This document shows positions 34,001 to 42,875 of a stretch of DNA of 64,000 nucleotides, one piece after another. Numbering within the stretch: position 1 is the stretch's first letter; the number at the start of each line of letters is the position of its first letter. The notes under the pieces are model-generated. The model ran no database searches. It was given only the letters and a program-made list of their open reading frames with translations, and was not told the origin of the DNA. This DNA is from Schizochytrium sp. CCTCC M209059 (lineage: Eukaryota > Sar > Bigyra > Thraustochytrida > Thraustochytriidae), in contig KN805374.1 in assembly GCA_000818945.1 (NCBI GenBank), positions 784,399-848,398 on the forward strand, in the 5' to 3' direction. Position numbers and translations under genes: made by a program.

Positions 34001-37000
34001 GTTGACGACTGGTGGACACCCGGTAAGAAACTTCTCGCCGATCCGAAATTCCTGCAGACGCTCAAGGACTACGACAAGGACAATATCAACCCGAAGTTCA
34101 TCAAAATTATTCGGGACAAGTTTGTGAATGATCCGAACTTTGAGCCCGAAATTGTGAAAAAGGCCTCAGTGGCAGCCTGCGGTATGTGTAAGTGGGTTCG
34201 CGCGATGGAGTCCTATGACAAGGTGGCCAAGGTAGTGGCACCTAAAAAGGCTGCTCTTGCAGAGGCCGAGGCCGAGCTGTCTGTCACCATGGGCGAGCTG
34301 CAGAAGAAGCAGGACGCACTCAAGGCTGTGGAGGACGAGCTCGCCGCTCTGCAGGCTCAGTTCCAGGCCGCCTGTGACAAGAAGAAAGATCTCGAGGACG
34401 AAGTTGACCTCTGTGGAAAGAAGCTTGAGCGCGCCAAGACCCTCATCGATGGACTTGGCGGTGAAAAGTCGCGCTGGACACAGAGTGCCCTGGATCTGGC
34501 GGAGCAGTGCACATTGCTCACGGGCGATGTCCTTGTGAGCGCGGGCGTCATTGCGTATCTGGGCCCCTTTACAGCAGGCCTTCGTGACAAGCAGGTCGCG
34601 TCGTGGACATCCATGCTCCACGAGCGCAAGATTCCAACCTCGGAGGGTGTTACGCTCAACGCGACGCTGGGTGACCCGGTCGCGACGCGCCAATGGCACG
34701 TGAACGGCCTGCCGACTGATGCTTTTTCGGTGGATAACGGAATCGTTGTCTTTAATTCTCGGCGGTGGCCTCTGCTGATTGATCCCCAGGGTCAGGCCAA
34801 CAAGTGGATTCGCAACATGGAGAAGGAGCGCGGCCTGCATGTCATCAAACTCAGCGACGGAAACTACCTGCGCACAGTTGAGAACGCAGTGCAGTTTGGC
34901 CAGCCCGTGCTTTTGGAGAATGTCGGCGAGACCCTCGATGCCGCGTTGGAGCCTCTACTTCTGAAGCAGACCTTCAAGCAGGGTGGTGTGGAGTGTCTCC
35001 GTCTGGGTGACAGCACCGTCGAATACAGCCCAGAATTCCAATTTTACATTACCACCAAGCTGCCCAACCCTCATTATCTCCCGGAGGTTGCGGTAAAGGT
35101 GACCCTGCTTAACTTCATGATTACCCCAGACGGGCTCGAGGATCAGCTTCTGGGCACCGTGGTGCTCGAAGAGCGACCCGACCTTGCCGAGGAAAAGGCG
35201 CGACTCATCGTAGAGGGCGCCGAGAACTCGCGCAAGCTCAAAGAGCTGGAGGACAACATTCTTCACATTCTCTCATCGTCCTCTGGAAACATCCTCGAGG
35301 ATGAGAGTGCGATCAACGCTCTCAATTCCTCCAAGGTGCTTTCGAATGAGATCGCCGAAAAGCAGGCGGTCGCAGAACAGACCGAAAAGACCATTGACGA
35401 GGTGCGACAAGGATACCGGCCGATCGCATACCATGGCCAGCTCTTGTACTTTTGCATCGCAGACCTGGCCAACATCGAGCCCGTATACCAGTACTCGCTG
35501 AGTTGGTTTTCGAATCTTTTCGTGGCGAGTATCCGCAACAGCGAGAAGTCAGATAATCTCGAGGAGCGTCTCGAAAATCTGCGCACGTTCTTCACGTACT
35601 CTCTATATTGCAACATTTGTCGATCGCTGCTGGAAAAGGACAAACTCCTCTTTGCATTTTTGCTCACGGTCAAGCTCATGTTCGGCGCCAAGGAGCTCGA
35701 GGAGTCGGAATGGTACTTTTTGTTGACAGGCGGCGTGGCCATGGACAATCCGCATGAGAATCCGGCAAGCGAATGGCTCGCGGACAAATCATGGGGAGAA
35801 GTGTGCAGACTTTCGGACATGCCTGCCTTTGAAGAGCTGCGCGAGACCTTTGCCGGGGACGCAGCGAGCTGGAAGAAGGTCTATGATGCTTCGAACGCTC
35901 ACCGCGAGCCTTATCCGGATCGCTGGGAGGGTGGCCGCCTGACGCCCTTTCAGCGCATGCTCGTGCTTCGTTGCATCCGTCCTGATCGTGTGACTCTGGC
36001 CGTTCAGGATTTTGTCATCAACAAAATGGGCGAGCGCTTTGTGAAGCCGCCACCCTTTGATCTCGGTGCCTGCTACAACGATTCCAACGCGTTGTCGCCT
36101 CTCATCTTCATTCTCTCGCCGGGTTCGGACCCAATGGCCTCTTTGCTCAAATTTGCTGACTCGGTGAAGCAGCAAGTCTCAAGTATCTCACTCGGGCAGG
36201 GCCAGGGGCCGATTGCAGAGCGTATGATCGCCAAAGCGCAAGAGGACGGAACCTGGGTGGTCCTTCAGAACTGCCACTTGGCCGTGAGCTGGATGTCGGC
36301 GTTTGAGCGCATTTGCGAGCTCATCACGACGGAGAATACCAAGCCAGAGTTCCGCATGTGGTGTACTTCATACCCTTCAGCTGACTTTCCGGTATCCGTT
36401 TTGCAGAACGGCGTCAAGATGACGAACGAGCCGCCAAAGGGTCTGAGAGCCAATCTCATTGGTTCGTATTCTTCGGACCCGATCGCGGACCCGGACTTCT
36501 TTGAGAGTAGTGTGGCGCCCGAAAAGGAGGCTAACTTTCACATGATGCTCTTTGGCTTGGCCATCTTCCATGCCTTGGTGCAGGAGCGTCGTCTCTTTGG
36601 CCCAATGGGCTGGAATATTCCATACGAGTTCACCGATGCAGATCTCAGCATCAGCGCGGCGCAGCTCGCCTTCTTCATCGAGCAGTTCGACATGGTCCCC
36701 TTCAAGGCTCTGCACTACACGGCGGCAGAGTGTAATTACGGTGGTCGAGTCACGGACGATAAGGATCGTCGCTGCTTGCACGTCATTTTGAGCCGCTTCT
36801 ATCGTGCTGAGGTGCTCAATGCAGGTTTCGCGATCTCCCCTAGTGGCGCGTACACGATGCCAGACCCTGCAACGTGCACGAGCCGGGATGATTTCGTGGA
36901 ACATATCGAGAAATTTCCGCTCGTCGCCGAACCAGAAGTGTTTGGGCTGCATGCCAACGCGACCATCACCAAGGATCGCAAGGAAACCAACGATCTCTTC

Positions 37001-37900
37001 ACTTCAATTCTTCTCACGCAGGCAGACACCAACTCCGCAGGCGCAAAATCACCAGACGAGGTCATGGACGAGGTTGCGCAGGACATTTTGAGTCGGCTTC
37101 CAGAGAACTTCAATCTTGAGCTTGCGCAAGTTCGGTTCCCCGTGCGATGGGACGAGTCGCTGAACACTGTGCTGCAGCAAGAGCTAGTTCGGTACAACCG
37201 TCTTACGAGCGTGATTAGACCGTCACTGGTGAATCTTCGCAAGGCTGTGCGTGGCGAGATGGTCATGAGCGCCGAGCTGGAGCGCGTCGGCAATTCAATG
37301 TTCTACGGTTTAGTACCTGGTTTGTGGGCTGGAAAATCGTACCCGTCGCTCAAGCCTCTTGGAGGTTATGTGACGGATCTCTTGCGTCGTCTCGACATGC
37401 TGGGTAGCTGGCTCGAGAACGAGCCTCCGGCTGTGTTTTGGATCAGTGGGTTCTACTTTACGCAGGCCTTCTTGACGGGTTGCATGCAGAATTACGCTCG
37501 CAAAAACCAGATTGCCATCGATTCGGTCAATTTTGACTTTGAGGTGATGCCCAAGACAAAGTACCAACGCGGTCCAGAGTCAACAGAGGGGGCGTATGTG
37601 GACGGCCTCTTCTTTGATGGAGCGAGATGGGACCGCGACACGCAGCAACTCGCAGATCCGCACCCGAAGCAACTCTTTTCGCTTGCCCCAGTCCTATGGC
37701 TTAAACCCATGCCTCAGGACGAGATTAAGCCGCCGCCGCATTACAATTGTCCGGTGTACAAGACTTCGGAGCGTCGTGGTGTATTGGCGACGACGGGCCA
37801 TTCTTCGAACTTTCTAATGTACATGCGCATTCCGAGTGAGGAAGAGCAGGGCTTTTGGATCGAGCGTGGTGTTGCTTTGCTGACGCAGCTTGATGATTAA
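25022..37900 (+). CDS. Axonemal inner-arm dynein heavy chain (DNAH3/DNAH7 type), single exon
   Basis: The 4292-residue motor is read without interruption. The first ATG is 25022. A Ser/Pro- and His/Glu-rich N-terminus (about 1-200) precedes the tail and linker. P-loops: AAA1 GPAGTGKT (1467-1474) with [10 protein letters not shown] as Walker B; AAA2 GLPFGGKT (from 1750); AAA3 GPTGTGKS (from 2225) with [8 protein letters not shown]; AAA4 GVGGSGRQS (from 2596), lacking the Walker Lys as is normal for this family. The coiled-coil stalk and microtubule-binding domain lie at about 2845-3160. The C-terminus has [20 protein letters not shown] and ends [34 protein letters not shown] points to the single-headed inner-arm DNAH3/7/12 group. 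A Glu/Asp-rich insert of about 65 residues (2090-2155) lies between AAA2 and AAA3. This implies a motile flagellum. Confidence 0.97.
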   Translation: [4292 protein letters not shown]

Positions 37901-37924
37901 ACGCGCTCATCGACTTTGAAGCTG

Positions 37925-38490
37925 GCTTTCGATCGAGCTTGTCACAAATCTTTTAGCATGGGCCCTTGGTGATGTACCAGGTACACTGGTTCTTACTACA
38001 TACTTTCATACATACATACATACATACATACATACATACATACATACATACATACATACATACATACATACATACATACATACATACATACATACATAAC
38101 ATACATACATACATACATACATACATACATACATACATACATACATACATACATACATACATACATACACACATACATATCCATACACATTCTAATTACA
38201 AGTAAGCAAATAAATCTCCTGAGTGCCATAAGTCGTTGCGTGGCATCTGCTGCACGGATCACGAGGCAAATGGGAACGTATTAAACGAAATCGTTCTGGC
38301 GACGACGTACGACTGTCACAGATCCGTCACTGAGCTCGCACATCACCGTTTAAGGCAGCTTTCGATCGAGCTCGTTGGCCTCGAAACATTACAATTTGGG
38401 CGTTAGAAGACGTATGCAAAACTTTTTAAAGTTCAAGTACAAACATTGTCAATCTCCTGAATGCAATGAGCCAACGCGTGACGACCGCAT
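37925..38490. repeat. Degenerate direct duplication interrupted by microsatellite
   Basis: The 15-mer GCTTTCGATCGAGCT occurs at 37925-37939 and 38358-38372. Each copy is followed downstream by AATCTCCTGA/GTGC (38213 and 38451) and a similar GCGTG-containing tail. The left copy is longer by about the size of the TACA array, suggesting the array grew inside one copy. Confidence 0.6.
38007..38169. repeat. (TACA)n tetranucleotide array, about 40 copies
   Basis: About 163 bases of CATA/TACA units with one phase slip near 38098 (CATAACATAC). It lies about 110 bases after the dynein stop, in the 3' spacer. Confidence 0.95.
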
Positions 38491-38597
38491 GAACAAGTGA
38501 AACGTAACAAGGCGAAGTATCTTTTCGTCGTCGAGTGAAACATGTTTCTGTTTTATTAGTATTCGTATTTGGAATTTTAATTATGGTTTTTAGGATT

Positions 38598-39575
38598 TTA
38601 GAGACCCTTGTTGCTGTAGACGGTAGTGATGCGCTCCCCATTCTCATCTCGAAGGTTGTGAAAAGCAGGCTCCAGAGACTGCGCGTCAAGGGCCATCTTC
38701 TGCGGAAAGATGGCAAGGGTTGCGGGAAGACCGACACAAAGGGAGGAGGAAATGACGAGAAGCTCTGCCGCGACGAGCACGCGCTTGGGCAATGTCTTGG
38801 GCACGAAGTGCATGATAAGGGCAGGGATGACGAGCACCGGAATCGGGAGGCCAAGCGACCGCGAGATGATGGTCTTCATGACACCCTGGCGACCAGCCTC
38901 CTGAGAAACGCCAAGATCATTGTCGTTCGCATCCTTGACCATGACGCCGTTCTCAATCTCACTACGACGCGTAGCGTACACGTTCGCCGCGCCTGCGCCT
39001 GCTACAGCGATGTACGGAATGACAAAAGGAATCCGAGCCATGCGCTTGAAGGCCTGGGGACCATTGTTCCCCAGCCAACGAAACGCCATGGCAAGGCCAC
39101 ACGAGGTGGCGATGGCAATCGAGTAGCTCGTGGCGATTTCCTCAGTGGACATATCAGATCCACTACGGTTCGCATAGTTCGTGGCGCTGTTATACGACTG
39201 GTTGGCCCACTGCCAAAAGAGAACGGAGCCTACGCTTTGAGCGTTGAGCATGCCGTAGACCAGGCCAATGTTGGCAGGGACGAAGGCCGAAAAGCGAAAG
39301 GGCGCAAAGATGGTCTCGCCAGTTCCTGGGTTGGTGAGCCCATCCCTGATTTTCTTTGCTTCCCAAAGGTCCTTGTCTGAGACCTTGGACCGATCCACCT
39401 TGCCGGCGTCAAAGTCCTGCAAGAGACCTTTGGCCTGATTGAGCTCGTTGTCGGACACGGCTAGCAATCTGGGGTCGACGACATCAAGAAAGCTGCGAAT
39501 TCTTCCAAAGTACGTCGACTCATCAAACCTTGAGCCCTTTGGGTTAAACGTCGGATACGCTGAGCTCTCGGCCAT
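38598..39575 (-). CDS. SFXN: Sideroflexin (mitochondrial serine/amino-acid carrier family)
   Basis: The 325-residue protein matches the sideroflexin family, inner-mitochondrial-membrane proteins of which animal SFXN1 imports serine for one-carbon metabolism. Family features in order: the N-terminal soluble part STYFGRIRSFLDVVDPR and KDLWEAKKIRDGL; NPGTGETIFAPFRFSAFVP; then about five membrane segments, including YSIAIATSCGLAMAFRW, VIPYIAVAGAGAANVYA followed by TRRSEIENGV, and LPIPVLVIPALIMHFVPK. It closes with the region LPATLAIFPQKMALDAQSLE and a short hydrophilic end. Length and start (ATG at 39575) are normal. Its 5' flank, in transcript sense, contains an uninterrupted CAG array starting about 220 bases upstream of the ATG. 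Confidence 0.95.
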   Translation of the reverse strand: MAESSAYPTFNPKGSRFDESTYFGRIRSFLDVVDPRLLAVSDNELNQAKGLLQDFDAGKVDRSKVSDKDLWEAKKIRDGLTNPGTGETIFAPFRFSAFVPANIGLVYGMLNAQSVGSVLFWQWANQSYNSATNYANRSGSDMSTEEIATSYSIAIATSCGLAMAFRWLGNNGPQAFKRMARIPFVIPYIAVAGAGAANVYATRRSEIENGVMVKDANDNDLGVSQEAGRQGVMKTIISRSLGLPIPVLVIPALIMHFVPKTLPKRVLVAAELLVISSSLCVGLPATLAIFPQKMALDAQSLEPAFHNLRDENGERITTVYSNKGL

Positions 39576-40787
<1,212 letters not shown>

Positions 40788-42113
40788 ATGGCGCTCTCAG
40801 CACGGCCAGGGACACGAGGCGATGGGGACAGTGAGTACACGGACAGCTCCGAAACAATCTCAGAGGCAAGCTCAACGTGGCAATTTGACGAGCGCGTCAC
40901 GTCGGGCGTACGAAAGCTAAGCTTTATCGAGTTCAAGCGCACGGTGGACAATGTCGCCGTGCGCCCTCTCTTCAGAGACCGCGATGTTGCAAAGGAAATG
41001 CTCTCGTTTGATCTGCACATCAGCAATCGACCAATGCGTATCGACGAACATAGTGGCGTGTACGATGGTATTGTCAGCGAGCGCGCAGCAATGACGTACG
41101 AGCCGCTCACGCCCCTTGGCGAAGCTTTAGACGAATGCATTGAGCGCTGTCGTCAAAAACGCAGAAAGGATCATCCCGTTCTGCTCGCAAGAGCTGCGCG
41201 GCAGGGCGACTATGTCTCCGTCAGAGAGCATTTGCCTCTTGACTCCTTGTCCGAGATAGATTGCGGCGTGGCACGCGAGGGGAAAAGCGAAGAGAGAACA
41301 GATTGTGAGTTAAGCTCTGACAAGAGCCCGACTACAGACATTGCGAGCGGAAGGGAAGCCAGCGACTCCCCTCGAGGCTGTGGCGATCTCGTGGTTGCCG
41401 ACGAGCCAGATGATGGTTTGCCTGGCCTCTTGTGGTCGGCAATGCTCGATCATCGTCTTGTGGCGCGAGTTTTGTTGGAGGGCAAAGTTGACCCAGACAC
41501 CGAAGATGCAAGAGGATGGACGGCTTTGATGTGGGCTGCGCATCAGAACAATGCTGCCGCCATGCGTTTGCTTCTAGATCACGGTGCAGACCCAAACCAC
41601 CACAATCGCTATGGATCCTCTGCATTAACATGGGCTGCTGAGCAAGGCAACTTGAACGCCGTTCGAATTCTGGTCAATGCAGGAGTTGACATTGATCAGG
41701 CGACCAGAGAGGGTAACACGGCGCTTCTACAGTCAAGCGGGAGCGGGTTCGAGGATGTGGTTGATTACTGTTTAGCCAAGGGTGCCAACGTAAATGCCAG
41801 GAATGAGGCTCTACAAACGCCTCTCATAAGGGCCACCGAGGCCGGTCACTTGCGCGTGGTTCGACGTATATTGCGTGAGGGTCGAAGGGTTGATCTTGAT
41901 GCTCGCGATCAGTTTTCTCAGACAGCGCTTTCACTTGCCCAGCTTTGGAATTCGCCAGCACACATTGAGATGGCGACTTTGCTCGACGCAAGTCTCGTGG
42001 AGCGGCGGAAGGTCCTCGAGGAAGAACGCAAGCTTCTCATCTCTCAACAGAGCAATGAGCGTCGGAGGCGCCGTCGGCGAAGCCAAGAATCCGTGGTCAG
42101 AAAGAAGCCATAA
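40788..42113 (+). CDS. Ankyrin-repeat protein
   Basis: The 441-residue protein has about five ankyrin repeats at roughly residues 205-405, for example GWTALMWAAHQNNAAAMRLL, GSSALTWAAEQGNLNAVRIL and QTPLIRATEAGHLRVVRRIL. The N-terminal 200 residues are charged, Ser/Glu-rich and of no recognised fold. The C-terminus is strongly basic (ERRRRRRRSQESVVRKKP), possibly a nuclear localisation signal. ATG 40788 is the first ATG; the longer frame starts at TTG. Ankyrin repeats only indicate protein binding; no partner domain is present, so function is unknown. Confidence 0.85.
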   Translation: MALSARPGTRGDGDSEYTDSSETISEASSTWQFDERVTSGVRKLSFIEFKRTVDNVAVRPLFRDRDVAKEMLSFDLHISNRPMRIDEHSGVYDGIVSERAAMTYEPLTPLGEALDECIERCRQKRRKDHPVLLARAARQGDYVSVREHLPLDSLSEIDCGVAREGKSEERTDCELSSDKSPTTDIASGREASDSPRGCGDLVVADEPDDGLPGLLWSAMLDHRLVARVLLEGKVDPDTEDARGWTALMWAAHQNNAAAMRLLLDHGADPNHHNRYGSSALTWAAEQGNLNAVRILVNAGVDIDQATREGNTALLQSSGSGFEDVVDYCLAKGANVNARNEALQTPLIRATEAGHLRVVRRILREGRRVDLDARDQFSQTALSLAQLWNSPAHIEMATLLDASLVERRKVLEEERKLLISQQSNERRRRRRRSQESVVRKKP

Positions 42114-42444
42114 CGAGTTTATAGCAAGGTTTTAGACCAGACCAGACTAGATCAGATCAGATCCGATTCGATCAGCTTGGTCATCGAATCAGAATAGTCA
42201 AATTTAGACAGCAGACATGCGTGTCTTTTTTGTTTGTTTTAATTTTATATTATTTGATTGGATTGTGAAATTTCTTGCTACGTTCCTGGCCGAAGATGTC
42301 AGCCTAGGCCGAGACCTGGAGCCAAGGCCCCAGGGCTGCTTGTCCTCCTCCTCCTCCTCCTCTCCAAAAATCTTCGAGAGAGGACATTAGTTCCACGCAG
42401 CATCCATTGGCAAAGGTGTCTGGGTCGAGCAGCGCAGAGGAGAC
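42114..42444. other. 3' spacer with GATCAGAT repeats and T-rich tract
   Basis: The 331-base spacer contains ACCAGACTAG/GATCAGATC-type short repeats (42140-42175), a T/A-rich tract (42225-42260) and a CTC array at about 42342-42362. No gene is seen. Confidence 0.5.
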
Positions 42445-42827
42445 TCAACACCCTACGCTCCCTGGGTTAACGTTGCCACGCGCAGCACCGCTGCCAGCAG
42501 CAGCAGGGCCCGAAGCCTTGTCGTAAGAGGCGCCCTGGACCTTCTTGTAGACCATGTAGGACTGGTAGCTGCGTTTACAGAGACAGGTTCAGGCAAGAAA
42601 GGATGCACGTGCACCAACATAATTGTCATCGTCATCGTCATGGTTGTCGTCGTCATCGTCGTCGCCCCCGCGTTCACTCGTTAGTAAGCAGCACTCTCCA
42701 GCAACGACGCCCTCCGTCGTCCATTCCTCCTCCTCCTCCTCCTCCTCCTCCTGGGCCGTCGCGCGATACCTCGCTTCTCGCAAAGGGCAGTTCAAACGTA
42801 CAGAGCGGAGTTCACGTCGTAGATCAT
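42445..42827 (-). CDS. Probable small two-exon gene, 49 residues
   Basis: The proposed CDS is complement(42445..42568, 42802..42827). Exon 1 encodes MIYDVNSAL up to CT|GTACGT, a strong donor. The 233-nt intron, which contains GAG/GAC repeats, ends GTAAACGCAG, and exon 2 continues CTACCAGTCC. The joined frame is phase-consistent (50 codons including stop): MIYDVNSALYQSYMVYKKV, then a Gly/Ala-rich tail ending NPGSVGC. Nearly all codons before the tail end in C or G, which fits a well-expressed gene. The start is 349 bp from the divergent GT41-fusion gene, in line with other head-to-head pairs here. Further 5' exons are possible. I do not recognise the family. Confidence 0.45.
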
Positions 42828-42840
42828 GGTACCTTCGTAC

Positions 42841-42875
<35 letters not shown>

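Larger units (their letters stand above)
37901..38597. other. Dynein/sideroflexin 3' spacer with TACA microsatellite
   Basis: The 697-base convergent spacer contains a TACA array and two related flanking segments (see the repeat entries). The AT-rich end near 38400-38597 is probably the sideroflexin 3' UTR. No gene is seen. Confidence 0.6.
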
